A stretch of 64,000 bases of DNA from Notospermus geniculatus. Its lineage: Eukaryota > Nemertea > Pilidiophora > Heteronemertea > Lineidae. Below the pieces are notes generated by a model that saw only the letters and a program-made list of their open reading frames with translations, did not search any database and had not been told where the DNA came from. Location of the stretch: NCBI GenBank assembly GCA_002633025.1, contig NMRB01000078.1, positions 299,927 through 363,926 of the forward strand. Direction: 5' to 3'. This document shows positions 1 through 11,334 of this stretch, one piece after another (position 1 is the stretch's first letter; every line of letters begins with the position of its first letter). The translations under genes and the position numbers were made by a program.

Positions 1-2130
1 CATGAGTTTCAATAAAAAGTGTTTCCACTTCAAGTTTCGGTCTTTTCATTTCTTTCGTTCCTGTCAAAGGACTGTGAGATTGAAACTCCAGATCTGCATG
101 CGTCCGTGACGACATCATCTCCGTGCATAAATTAGACTGGTCCCCTACCCTCGTAGCGTCTCGAGATCAGAGAGCGGTACGTGTGCCCCTGCAGCCTCAA
201 GCCAACCACCAAGCTCTGCTTAGTTATCTGCCTCATCTCCAAAAGGGCTTGAAGACACGGAGGGGTGATCTGCCTCGAAAGGGCTTGAAGACATCTTCTC
301 CGTCGTCGAGCCCGATAACGACCTGAATCTCACAATGAGTGATGGGGGGGGGGGGGCNGAGGGGGGGGGGGGGGGGGGCTATCAACTCATGATAGTTATT
401 GTTCAAAGACATGTTTACATTAGCGAAGCCTTAAGGCCACTTTTGCGCGCCATCCACAAACGCCAGCCCTCTGACATTTTGGCGGGCCATAGCGTTGACG
501 TCATTTTAGTAACCGGCGTCAGATCATTGTGCATATCTGATCCAGTTTGCTGATTATGCGTCCACCGATCATTTTGTTTCAAATATCCACTTGTTTGAAT
601 TGCTGGTAATATTTGGTAAGTCAGCCAGTGCCATCCAGACCCGGCTGGTTCATATCACCGTCGTGGAGTGACCGATTTACGGCTCAGAGACGTTTCGTTC
701 TACTTGATCGGTGACCGACACTTGTTACCATCTATTCTACTCTACTCAAGATCAGTAAATATGCCCTCCATTACGCTGATATTATATATATTTCAATCAA
801 AAATATGACACAGATAAATTTCTGTTATTAAGGCATTGACCTTTTTTCTGATATGCTTTGCGGAATACTTGAAATCGGAAGACATGAACAGAGCAAAGTA
901 GGCCCTACGGTATTTAAAATACGAAAATTTTAGGCAAAGTCAATCAGACCCTAATGAAGCGCATGTCGGCCCCACCAGCAGTGAATTAGGGTATCACTTG
1001 CAGCCAATTATTTGGCAATGAAAAAGAGTCTCACGCCCAGTTCTCGCCCGGGATGACTGAATCCGTGCCCCTCTCCTCCCCTACCAACAACTAGTCTAGT
1101 GTCTCCCACGAGTCAAACTGAAATGGTGCAGAAAGAATCTATGCCCTAATATCAGGGGCATTAGATTCGATGACAGCATCCGATATGAAGGGCATTAGTT
1201 AGATTCTATGACATGGGTGCTCCTTGGGTGTGGTCTCTATATTTTTCGTCTCCCGGTCCGCCCACCTTTATCCTCGTAGTCGCTGTGCATTCAACTCTGA
1301 CCAGGCGGTCACTTATCTCGAGGTAAGTACATTCTTGTGGTATACCCTCACGGATTATTGAAGGGTTATCTGCACTTTAATGCGCCCCCCCCCCACACAC
1401 ACACACACCATCGATTGCACAATATGGGCCATGGGCCAAAAATAGGCATGTGCTTCTGGCATGATGGATAGAAGAAGAAAGATTGGCAATACTATTGCCC
1501 ATTTTGATCCTCATGTTGTGCAATAATATTGCACGTGTATGGACCGCTTAAGTTTTGACTTTCCCACATCACCGAACCAAACAGTGTGTGACGCGGCCCT
1601 TGCTCTTCCTCGGCGCTCTTTGGCACCATGCCACAGCAGTGGGCATTCAATCAAGTATTGGGTCAATTATGAAATAAAAAACAATATTTGGCCGCCAGGA
1701 ACCTATAGGGAAGGTTCGCTTTATATTTTGGAGCTTCATTTTGTATCTAGTGGCCAAAATCAGAGGGAAACCTCGTGCATTTCTTGGTTCCACAGACAGT
1801 TGCGACATGTGCGCTGTTGAGTAAAACCACGTGCCATTGTTTATTTACATCAGGAGGCATGCTCATGAGAAGCAATCTGATTGGCCAATCCCGAGATGTG
1901 TTTGGGACCAAGCATTTTCCAGGGGTAGCAACAACAGCATAGGAGACTCAAGTATGTATACCTACTGCTTGTTCGAGCTAATATACTGGCAATAATCAGT
2001 CTACATTCTAAAAATCACAATCCAAGATACTTCAGTTCCTTTTGATTTCGTAATATTGTGATATTGAGGCAGATAAAGCCTCAGACAAGCTGATTCACAA
2101 ACAACCTTCCCCCGATTGCCGACCTGATTT
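1..2130. other. Intergenic region upstream of the MAT gene
   Basis: I see no convincing coding sequence here; the open frames are short and show no family resemblance. It holds a poly-G tract with one ambiguous base (341-380), a poly-C followed by an AC run (about 1385-1408), and ordinary AT-rich DNA. A sequence at about 1322 reads like a splice donor (CGAG then gtaagt), so a noncoding first exon of some transcript is possible, but nothing supports it further. Confidence 0.5.
341..380. repeat. Poly-G tract with ambiguous base
   Basis: Long G homopolymer runs interrupted by a single C and an N at 358. The N shows that the assembly is uncertain in the homopolymer. Confidence 0.85.
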
Positions 2131-2132
2131 TA

Positions 2133-2183
2133 CCCAATCACTGTTTGCGACTCTATCACGTGACCGCATAAATCGTATAAATT
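2133..2183 (+). promoter_or_regulatory. Putative MAT core promoter: CCAAT box, E-box and TATA box
   Basis: Three classical elements are visible in order: a CCAAT motif near 2134, the perfect palindrome TCACGTGA at 2156-2163 (an E-box/CLEAR-type core of the kind bound by bHLH-zip factors such as USF or MITF/TFEB), and GTATAAATT at 2175-2183. Transcription would be expected about 30 bp further on, near the pyrimidine-rich CGGCCTCTTTTCC at about 2201-2213. The coding start follows at 2276. The motifs are seen; their use is inferred. Confidence 0.6.
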
Positions 2184-2275
2184 AGAAGCCATACTTTCGT
2201 CGGCCTCTTTTCCAACACATCTAAGTCGAAGTTAGGTGCCGTGTGTTTTATTCGTATTGTACATTCACTGCTGTA

Positions 2276-2360
2276 ATGAACGGCGAAATGAACGGGTTGA
2301 ACGGAGACGACGACGATACATTCTTGTTTACATCAGAATCTGTTGGAGAAGGACATCCAG
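2276..2360 (+). CDS. MAT exon 1 (coding part)
   Basis: Begins at ATG 2276 and encodes an Asn/Asp-rich leader, then [14 protein letters not shown], the start of the catalytic N-terminal domain. It ends in phase 1 before gtgagt at 2361. Confidence 0.93.
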
Positions 2361-5300
2361 GTGAGTTACAAAGCAGTATTTCCTTGAAATTCGCAGTTGT
2401 TTTTCGGCTCGCGCCTCCCCAGACCACGCGCGTACATTGCAATGTCATTATCTGTCAAAAGATGGCAGTCTGATCGCCTGTACATTTTTGCGTGTATTTC
2501 TTTACTTTGCACTGTCACTGCATGGCGCGCACATTACTGATTATCATCATTCCATTGTTGATTTTGATGGTGGTATTTCATGATTTTGACTGGAGGCCCA
2601 CTGCTCACTCTAGGCTGGTGTTGCTCTCAGTCTTGGGTAGGCCTAGCTAGGCCTACTCGACATGCTTGCTTGATTGATGTTTGGGATTGACTGCTAGGCC
2701 TAGGCCTAAGTCAAACAGCTCGTACTACTGGTTGGTAAGTAATACCGGTAGCCTACTAAGCCCTAGGGGCCTAGGCCTAGGCTAGTAAGCGTAGGCCCCC
2801 CCCATCTTCTTCACTTCGTTTCAGCATCTCGTAGCCTAGATAGACTATAGATCGTTTTCACGACGTAACTCCGACAGTGTCCGCCATGATGACGTTGCGC
2901 GTTTTGCCCACCAGCAGCCAATGCATTTTGCGTTTCTGCTGGTGGGCAAAACGCGTAACGTCATGGCGGACACTGTCGGAGTTACGTCGTGAAAACGATC
3001 TATACTGCTGGGACATAGGCCTATGGATTCTGTATCTGCAGCATGAAGCATGCCATAGGCGTAGGCGCAGGCCTAGCAGCTCCATTCCAGAAATTCAAGG
3101 ATAAGCTAGCGGCTAAACTGATGAACTTAAGTCAGGCTTTTTTTGGCACTGATCTGGTATTCTAAATTCGTTCCAAGCTAAAACTAAGCTGATTATTGGG
3201 TGCACACTGCCCTCAAATCGCAGAGCTGTCACAATGAAGACACGTCGTATTGTGTGATTTCAAATGATCTAAACAAGGCTGGACTGGGCCTGGACGCGAA
3301 TTTTTTTTCCTCACCGGTATAGATTCCTATTACCATATGATTAGGATTAGCTTTTGCTATAGGTTAGGAAAAAAATATATCGGTTTAGGAAAAAAGTAAG
3401 CGGCCTGGACAAGCTCAATGGCTTTCATACTTCCACTTTTTACTAGGCCTGCACTATTGATTGCCCCATTGAAAGATTGATCATTCAATTCATTTTGGCT
3501 AAACGGTTGGATGAATAGGCATACAATTGAATTACCCAATCATTTGATTTCAATTGAAATCTTTCAGGTGTGAGAAGGCCATTGTCATGATTAATTAACA
3601 TCATAGGCATAGTTGGTGTTACATGTATTTATCTGACTACTGGGACCCAAACAAAACAAAATGGGTTGTAGTTATCAGGTAGCCGGGCCCAGAACAAAAG
3701 TATTCATCACGACATGACTACCCGGCAGCTGGATGTGGCTGCAGCAGAAACATACAGTCATACTCATAGGCAACCGGCGTTGCTGGACTCGCATCCATAT
3801 TTAAACGCACTGGCCAGGTCATTTCCCGTACAGTAAAAATGTTTACTTCAACAAAATCTTCATAAGAGAAGTAATCTGTTCATATATTGTGCCTATCTTC
3901 ACCTAGTCCAACCCAGTATTACAAAATACAATCGCGCATCCCATGCTCATTGTGTGCCAAATATAGTTATCCCAATGATGTCATGGGAATCCCATTGCAG
4001 AATCCCCTCATGATGCAGTAAATAGGTCATACATTTTGAAATACTAAGGGTCGCACTTTAGGCTTAAGTATAGCTTAAGTTAGACTTTCTCTATGCTTGA
4101 AGCATTGACTGAGAAAAGTCAGACTTTAATGAAAGTGTGACTTGTGCATACGGCCCTGAGGGCCGTATTCACGGGTCGCACTTTAGCCTAAAGTATAGCT
4201 TAACACTTTCACCGCCAGACTTTTTTCAACATTTTTTAAACATTTACCTAATTTTAATACAAAGTATCTCAATACAGGAAGGGGATAACTCCTAACACAA
4301 TATACCAGCAGAACAAGGAAGTCGCCAGCTTCATTTTGATACCAATATATCTGCTATCAGTACGAAACTTTTATGAACATAGTCTGTAAATAAGGCCNNN
4401 NNNNNNNNNNNNNNNNNNNNNNNNNNNNNNNNNNNNNNNNNNNNNNNNNNNNNNNNNNNNNNNNNNNNNNNNNNNNNNNNNNNNNNNNNNNNNNNNNNNN
4501 NNNNNNNNNNNNNNNNNNNNNNNNNNNNNNNNNNNNNNNNNNNNNNNNNNNNNNNNNNNNNNNNNNNNNNNNNNNNNNNNNNNNNNNNNNNNNNNNNNNN
4601 NNNNNNNNNNNNNNNNNNNNNNNNNNNNNNNNNNNNNNNNNNNNNNNNNNNNNNNNNNNNNNNNNNNNNNNNNNNNNNNNNNNNNNNNNNNNNNNNNNNN
4701 NNNNNNNNNNNNNNNNNNNNNNNNNNNNNNNNNNNNNNNNNNNNNNNNNNNNNNNNNNNNNNNNNNNNNNNNNNNNNNNNNNNNNNNNNNNNNNNNNNNN
4801 NNNNNNNNNNNNNNNNNNNNNNNNNNNNNNNNNNNNNNNNNNNNNNNNNNNNNNNNNNNNNNNNNNNNNNNNNNNNNNNNNNNNNNNNNNNNNNNNNNNN
4901 NNNNNNNNNNNNNNNNNNNNNNNNNNNNNNNNNNNNNNNNNNNNNNNNNNNNNNNNNNNNNNNNNNNNNNNNNNNNNNNNNNNNNNNNNNNNNNNNNNNN
5001 NNNNNNNNNNNNNNNNNNNNNNNNNNNNNNNNNNNNNNNNNNNNNNNNNNNNNNNNNNNNNNNNNNNNNNNNNNNNNNNATAAGGATTCTCACCACACCT
5101 CATTGGACTACATTGGTCCGTTACTAATTGAATGTACAATTAGTTATTTCAAACCATGATTAGCTATAGAAAGTCACTGGCGTGACAAGGGAAGAATTAG
5201 GCCTTCCCAGACTTGTTCTACTTTGGTTTAGTTTTGTTTTGTTTACTGTATCCATGATTACTCGCCTGGGTAAAATACAACTTCATGTGTATACATTGTA

Positions 5301-8300
5301 ATGTAATTTGTCTCATTCTGTATTCACTTTTGAAAATGTCGTAAAGACAGAAAACCGGTTTATGGAATACATCATTAGAACTTCAGCCAATGTTTATTTT
5401 ATTTTCTTATTAAGCCTATGTATTTTGTTTATTGCAGAAACCACCTCCAAGACTGGCATGATCCTGCTGTGCGGGGAGATCACATCAAAAGCTGTTGTTG
5501 ACTATCAAAAAATCGTGAGAGACACAATCAAGCAGATAGGATATGATGATTCCAAAAAAGGTAAGTTATCTGTTGTGTTCCTTCCCTATACCCTCTGTAA
5601 TACTGTCAGGGTTTCCACCGGAGGGTACGGACCCAAAAAAAATTTTTGAAAATTTTTTTTGATTTTTAAAAGGTTTTAAACGATATTTGGTGCCATTTTA
5701 GGCGTACATGTATTTTGAAGCATAAAATCCCCGCGCCGGTCATGCTGGTTGTTTGGTTTCGTCCAGCATGTCATGGAAAAATGGTTACCCAACGTTTTTG
5801 AGGGTACGAATCTGTACCCTGGAAAAATTTATGGGTGCCGAATTTTACCCATTTTACCCTCTGGCGGAAACCCTGACTGTCTCTCAAGAACTCCAGTACA
5901 GTGCCTAGTTGACCATTTCTGACCAGCTGGTGCTTTGTATTTGAACAAGTTGTATGCTGATCTTGCCTGATTTCCAAACTGGGCCCTTTTTCACAAAGGA
6001 GTACAGCATTTTTAAACGTGACCGAGTACCAACTCATCGCCGCCCCCTGATTTTGTTCTACTACAACTACCTGAATATTTTGTCCAGAAAGAGCGTGTTG
6101 TTGGTAGTTAATGATTTATCTCCTGACCTGTTTGATAAGATGATAAATTAGTTTTCATATCCTAGTTGTCAAGTGTACATTTGATAACTGCCTTTGATAG
6201 AACTGGATAATCTGACCTGTCTGATACCTGGGTAACCTTGGTTTCACTGCACCACTTGGGTGAGGCGGTCTAGGAAAACTTGCCTGATAACGCTGAATGA
6301 TCAACAAGGTCTGTCAGTTTTCCTGTGCGTTTTTCTGCTACTAACTTGTTACAAAGTACCTAAGCTATTGAATGTGTGGGTTCACCAACGCCATTAACCA
6401 TGTTAACGCTCTCCTCAAAGTCAAATTCGACATCTGGCGGGTTTTCGTAGACTCTCTCAGATATGGTGATTGAGTTGTTGGGCCTGAACCTCCAAAGCTG
6501 TCACCCTTGGATAATCTGACCTGTCTGATACCTGGGTAACCTTGCTTTCACTGCACAACTTGCGTGGAAATAGAGGCGGTCTAGGAAGACCTGCCTGATG
6601 TCGCTGAATGATCAACAAGGTCTGTCCGTGTCAGATTTTCTGTGTGTTGTGCAAAGTACAAAGCTATCGAAGTGTGCGGGTTTACCAAGGCCATTAACGC
6701 TCTCCTCAAAGTCAAATGCGACATCTGGCAGGTTTTCGTGAAACACTTGGTGCCAAAGTCAGTTCCTGAACACTAGATGTCACTACCAGCTGTTGACAAA
6801 CGCGCTCGATCAACCAGCCAATGAACGATCCGCCAATAAGAAAATGTTTCATGCTTTCCCCTAGTTGCGTGAAATACTGGTCGCTGATTGGTTGATGACA
6901 GTTTGCGCCATCTAGCGTTCAGAATCATGATTAGGCCCCATCTGTGCCAGTGGAGTGGCTGAGAGCGTAGGCCTATAACTAGTATTAAGCTCGAGGCCAC
7001 TGGGGACGAGTGTAGTTTTCGTAGACTCTCAGATATGGTGATTGAGTGGTCGGGCCTGAACCTCCAAAGCTGTCACCATGTGGGTGGTCAATCAAACCAA
7101 GGTTTTCCAGTTGCTTGCACTGCTGCTCTGCATTTGGCTATATGGGGCCCTAATCTCTGCATACTGCCCATCAAGTTTGCAGCCGACCGAATCACTCATG
7201 TGTTGTGATTTTGTCTGTATTCAGGGTTTGACTACAAGACCTGTAACGTACTGGTAGCACTTGAACAACAGAGTCCTGACATAGCTCAGGGTGTCCACGA
7301 GGATCGGGATGAAGACGATATTGGAGCTGGAGATCAGGGTCTTATGTTTGGCTATGCCACAGATGAAACAGAGGAACTCATGCCACTCACCGTTGTACTA
7401 TCACATCAACTTAACGCTAAAATAGCTGAATTGAGGAGAAATGGTGTTCTACCGTGGGCCAGGCCTGATTCAAAATCACAAGTAAGCACCTATCTTGTGT
7501 AGAAAGTGACTCCATTGATGTTTCACCCAAGTCAGGACCATTCATATTTTACCAGTCGGCTTTCTTCTTAGTGCCCTTCAGCGCTTGGAGCTGTTGTCTC
7601 CGTGACTTACAGGTACTCAACAAAGTACAGTTGACCAATGATAACATCTCATGGTTAAGTGGTGCTCAACACATAGGCATTTATCTGCCTTCTGGCTGTG
7701 GTGGGTTTGTTATCTGTAGTTTGTTCCAACAGGCCTGAACTGGTCATTAACACAGCGTTACAAGGTGCCTCTCTCCAAATTCAAGACTACTGTCATAAAT
7801 TCCAGCCATGACCTTCATCAGTTCTCCTCTGCCTCTAGGTAACAATTGAGTATCGCTTTGAAGATGGTGCCTGTGTTCCCATTCGAGTCCACACTGTTGT
7901 CATCTCCTGCCAACACGACGACGACATCACACTTGAAAAACTTCGTAAAGACCTGAAGGAGAAAGTTGTTAATGCTGTGATTCCGGCCAAGTATATGGAC
8001 AAAAGAACCGTTCTCCACTTGAATCCTGCTGGCAGATTCGTCATTGGTGGACCACAGGTATGTGTCAAATCACTCTTGAAAAACCTATTTACTGGTGCAA
8101 CCATCGTTACTGTTACATGTGTTTACAAAAACGAGTTGATTTGGTGAAAATGCTTCTTGTGCACTTTGAGTCAGGTTGTGATTTCGTGTCTTTTCTCTCA
8201 GGGTGATGCTGGTCTAACTGGAAGAAAGATCATTGTAGACACATATGGTGGCTGGGGTGCTCACGGCGGTGGTGCATTCTCTGGCAAGGATTTCTCAAAG

Positions 8301-9415
8301 GTTGATAGGTCTGCTGCATATGCTGCTCGATGGGTCGCTAAGTCGCTGGTCGCTGCCAGTCTCTGCCGCAGAGTTCTGGTACAGGTGAGTAGAGTTGCCT
8401 TCATGCAGTTAGATTTGATGCTACACAGATGGTAGTACATGTCGGTGCCATAATCTCTGTCTGCCTTGTTTGCTGACAATTCAGACCACCAGGTTGTAGA
8501 TGCCATTCCCTGCAAGAGTTTCCTAATGCACGTTGGCGCTCTGTGGTAACTTGGCCACAAGTGACAATAAACCAAAGGGTCTTGGTCATTGGTCTTGGCA
8601 CAAGCAGAAAGGAAACCTGCAATCGTGGAATTGCTCATTGAGAACCAACTCATGCCAGAACCTTGCAGCGCCCATGAGAATCTGGTCGTAGAAAACCATG
8701 GGTCATTTGTGTCATTTAGTCAGGTGGCAAAGAAACAGGTGGCAAAGAAACCAGCAATCTTGAGTTGCTCATTGAGAGCCGACTCCCGCCAGAAAACAGG
8801 CAGCACCACTTGTTTTATCTATCTACCGAGAATCTTGATGCAAGAATCGTGTTCTGACTTGCACCTGACCTCTTCTTTCACGTGCCACATCTTGTTTCAG
8901 GTCTCCTATGCTATTGGTATTGCACAGCCCTTGTCCATCAGTGTGTTTAGCTATGGAACATCCGATTTGTCAGAAAAACAACTCTTGGAAGTCGTCAAGA
9001 ACAACTTTGATCTCCGACCAGGCGAGATCGTCAAGTAAGTATTGATACATCAGTCTATTGTCTAAGCAAATGTGTTGGGGTTCACTCTTGACATGGGGTT
9101 CTCTTGACATTAGTGTTGCATTCGCAAAAGTTGCAGCGGTCATGCAGCAGAATGAGTACCAGTACTTAGACATGAAATATGTGGCGAGGCACTATCAGTA
9201 TCGGTGTTGAGGTTGATTTTGGGCTTCTGATGGCAACATTGTTTGGAAGAGGGTACTACTAGGAAGCTGTGAATTTTGCATCTGGTTCTAAGATTCTGGC
9301 ATATTTTTTCAGGGCTTTGGACCTCAGAAAACCCATCTACCAGAAGACTGCCTCCTATGGACATTTTGGTCGTAAAGAATTTCCCTGGGAACAACCTAAG
9401 AAACTTCGCATTTAG
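2276..9415 (+). CDS. S-adenosylmethionine synthetase (methionine adenosyltransferase), gene spanning eight exons, one missing in a gap
   Basis: Catalyses ATP + methionine to S-adenosylmethionine, the cell's main methyl donor, as a cytosolic/nuclear oligomer. Visible exons: 2276-2360, 5438-5560, 7225-7481, 7839-8057, 8202-8384, 8901-9034 and 9313-9415, all with GT..AG borders. Phases agree except across the first intron, where the conserved segment between GEGHP and the TGMILL block is absent; in relatives it is about 26 codons and starts DKICDQ. It must lie in the N run at 4398-5079. The visible parts encode 367 residues; with the missing exon the protein would be about 393, matching MAT2A/MAT1A length. 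Signatures seen: SVGEGHP near the N-terminus, [15 protein letters not shown] (ATP/Mg binding), GGGAFSGKD (second MAT signature), [10 protein letters not shown], and the C-terminal YGHFGR with FPWE. The start is the first ATG of a conserved-looking acidic leader. It resembles the MAT2A type; an orthology split within vertebrates does not apply. Confidence 0.96.
2635..2810. repeat. Cluster of AGGCCT/CCTAGG palindromes
   Basis: The motif TAGGCCTA and overlapping variants recur about ten times in 175 bp, a density far above that of the surrounding DNA. The same word is scattered through the whole window and seems to be a genome-wide habit of this species. Confidence 0.6.
2846..3004. mobile_element. 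Near-perfect hairpin (foldback/MITE-like element)
   Basis: Two arms of about 70 bp are almost exact reverse complements, starting TATAGATCGTTTTCACG and ending CGTGAAAACGATCTATA, around a loop of about 20 bp rich in ATGCATTTTGCG. No coding capacity. The outer TATA-like bases could include a TA target duplication. The low arm divergence points to a recent insertion. Confidence 0.8.
4398..5079. other. Assembly gap of 682 N
   Basis: Run of N inside MAT intron 1 or its surroundings. It should hold the missing second coding exon of MAT (about 78 nt if like its relatives; the flanking phases require a multiple of three). Confidence 0.97.
5438..5560 (+). CDS. MAT exon 3 (second visible)
   Basis: Follows the acceptor tattgcag and encodes [18 protein letters not shown] to IGYDDSKKG. 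Starts with two bases that complete a codon and ends with one, so the gap exon must leave phase 1. Confidence 0.95.
5607..5875. mobile_element. Inverted-repeat element with 5-bp target duplication
   Basis: Left end CAGGGTTTCCACCGGAGGGTA and right end TACCCTCTGGCGGAAACCCTG are inverted copies. The element is flanked by ACTGT at 5602-5606 and 5876-5880. The interior has AT-rich runs and a second GGGTACGAATCTGTACCC palindrome. It is 269 bp and noncoding. A diverged relative is at about 61318-61440. Confidence 0.75.
6198..7090 (+). repeat. Tandem duplication of about 300 bp in a MAT intron, second copy split by an insertion
   Basis: The block starting GGATAATCTGACCTGTCTGA at about 6200 recurs at about 6507. 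The second copy continues to about 6735, is broken by roughly 275 bp of unrelated DNA, and resumes at about 7012 with GTAGACTCTCAGATATGG up to CCTCCAAAGCTGTCACC. The insert carries inverted ends (CTGAACACTAGATG near 6768 and CATCTAGCGTTCAG near 6910). Confidence 0.7.
7225..7481 (+). CDS. MAT exon 4
   Basis: Encodes [20 protein letters not shown], then [18 protein letters not shown], the ATP- and metal-binding signature, and ends PDSKSQ in phase 0. Acceptor tattcag, donor gtaagc. Confidence 0.96.
7839..8057 (+). CDS. MAT exon 5
   Basis: 73 codons, [20 protein letters not shown] to GRFVIGGPQ. It covers the central domain; the GRFVIGGP stretch is strongly conserved in the family. Phase 0 at both ends. 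Confidence 0.96.
8202..8384 (+). CDS. MAT exon 6
   Basis: 61 codons, [17 protein letters not shown] to LCRRVLVQ. Holds the second MAT signature GGGAFSGKD and the [10 protein letters not shown] helix. Phase 0 at both ends. Confidence 0.97.
8901..9034 (+). CDS. MAT exon 7
   Basis: Encodes [20 protein letters not shown] to [10 protein letters not shown]. The last codon is split over the intron (AA then G). Confidence 0.95.
9313..9415 (+). CDS. MAT exon 8 with stop codon
   Basis: Encodes [20 protein letters not shown] to PKKLRI, then TAG at 9413-9415. The ending is the usual MAT C-terminus. Confidence 0.96.
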
Positions 9416-10337
9416 ATTTTACCAATGTTTTTTGGTAACGTTTTACATTCGGCAGGATATAGATAGCATGCATCCTCTCTCTCTCAGTTGACCACGGTGC
9501 ATTTTGGGGTATGGGCCATTGCCACTTCACAATCAATATTTTGGGTCGATTTGGGGGCAATCAGCGTTTATGAAGTTTCATTGCAATGGCTGTATGCTGA
9601 CATGCACTGCAAATATTGCTTCCTACAGGGCTTTGTCTTGTGTTTATAAAAAAGAATGGAAAAGAGCAATTTATAAACACACGGGTCAACTATTGAGGCC
9701 AAAAAAATTGTGCGATCGTTGGTGTTACTGTAACTGCATTAATACATTTACTGTCTGCATTCCATGTGTGCCATTTATATCCTGTTTATAGTTTTGTTGG
9801 CGGTATAAACATGATTATTGGGGGTTCGCTTGTATGGTATTTCATTTGTGAATTATTATGTCTAATAATGTTAAGGATATTTACCTAATTTGCCGAGTGA
9901 CTTGAAACTGCTCCTTCTCCTTCTTGTCTTGATGTCTCATGCTTAGAGGGACCGGGAAACGTACAAGCCACTTATGTAAATGAATTCAATTAGAGCCGCG
10001 CATTTCTTTCCATTAATTGGGTGCACTGCTTTTGCAATTCTCTCTCACATTTCTGTGTGTATGGACCAAGTGCTCTGGTGCAGAACTTGGATATGGCTCC
10101 ATTTGACCAATGTTTGCAATAAAAAAAGTTAACAGATAACGTCTGCCACATGGTTAGGTAGACAATTCATTGGAATGTGCTGCATTGCCTCTGCTCACTG
10201 CAGCAGAAAGGCGTGATGACCAGACATTCTGCTGGAAAGCTCAGTAGTGAGACTTGCCCTTAACAATATCATTTCCAAGGACTTTCTCTAACATCATGTA
10301 TCCTCATATTGCTAACAGAACAAGCTTACTCGTCATA
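9416..10337 (+). other. MAT 3' untranslated region (inferred)
   Basis: No open frame of interest. AATAAA occurs at 10118-10123. A second AATAAA at 10614-10619, followed by GT-rich DNA, lies in the duplicated segment and could be the real end; its duplicate is at about 17486. Which signal is used cannot be told from sequence. Confidence 0.5.
10118..10123 (+). terminator. Candidate MAT poly(A) signal 1
   Basis: AATAAA about 700 bp after the MAT stop codon, followed by an A run. Confidence 0.4.
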
Positions 10338-10613
10338 TGTACTTTAAACCTGGTATACTTCACCTGAGATGCCTGCCATTTGGCTGTTACACACATCTCA
10401 TAATGCAGAGATGGTGCGTAACAGTCATTCAATAGCAGGTGATGTGCTCAACATGTCCTCTTTATACATCGAAATCTTGTCAGCTAAGAAGTTCTGTTTC
10501 ATTGTTGAAGTTCTTGGCGCCATTTGTACAGGAATTGCCCATGCTCTCACCTGGGCATATTTGATGTAAGATAATTTTATTGTAAAATGTTCGAAATTCC
10601 TGTGAGTGGGATC

Positions 10614-10619
10614 AATAAA
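10614..10619 (+). terminator. Candidate MAT poly(A) signal 2
   Basis: AATAAA followed within about 30 bp by GTTCTGGTTTTGTTTAG, a GT-rich stretch typical of cleavage sites. It is present in both copies of the duplication. Confidence 0.45.
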
Positions 10620-11085
10620 ATGTACATTAGATGTCAAGTAGAGCGTTCTGGTTTTGTTTAGATATTACGAGGAGGGTACCTTCATTCTAGGGCCCTAGAG
10701 AAGCAGTTCCCACAGTTGTGAGTTGCTCCAGGGAGAATTCTTGCTGAAGCATTGCCCCTCCCATGGAATTGTCACCATTTGCATGCCATATGACCCCTGT
10801 GTGACGTGTCTAGGCCAATTACAATCATCCATGACCTTGGCCAATTACAATCATCCATGACCTTGCTACCTTATCTTGACCCATGGTGTTTCCTTGGCAT
10901 GTAACCTGGTCATGGTGCAGCACGTTGTGACTGTGATCGTTGTTCTCTGATACAGGCACTCGTTGCAAGTGATCGTCATTGATCATCAGTTGAGGTATTG
11001 TGTGTTGTTAGGCTGAAACCTTCTTCGGTTGCGACAAGTGCCTACTCTGCTTCAGCACGTCACATATACGTCGACTGGTACTGCA

Positions 11086-11334
11086 GGGCCCATATTCATA
11101 CAACTACTGAAGGCAAAGTGTGACACTTACCGGTATCTTTTATTCAACATAAAAAGAAGTAAGTATCACACTTTGACTTGAGAATGTAGCTCCAACTTAA
11201 AATGTACATCCATATGCGGAAGAATCGGCAAATTAAGCCACTGGTGGATGAAATTTTACCGGTAAACCGACTTTTTTTTGCAGATCTGGAAAATGAAAGT
11301 TGACTTAGAAAGATCCGTGAATATGTCTCCCACA
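11086..11334. mobile_element. Inverted-repeat element with GGGCCCATATTCA ends, copy 1
   Basis: Left end AGGGCCCATATTCAT and right end GTGAATATGTCTCCC are imperfect inverted repeats. It contains the word GTGTGACACTT and its reverse-type partner AGTATCACACTTTGAC. The same element sits at about 17926-18174 in copy 2. The ends resemble the AGGGCCGTATTCAC fragments near 4155. Confidence 0.5.

Larger units (their letters stand above)
2361..4397 (+). other. MAT intron 1, visible 5' part
   Basis: Contains a cluster of AGGCCT palindromes (2635-2810), a long hairpin element (2846-3004) and fragments of an inverted-repeat element around 4045-4215 with AGGGCCGTAT-type ends. No missing MAT exon can be found here. 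Confidence 0.8.

Noticed and set aside
4357-5139. Open frame of 260 codons on the minus strand
   Set aside because: It is almost entirely N; the gap is the only reason it is open.
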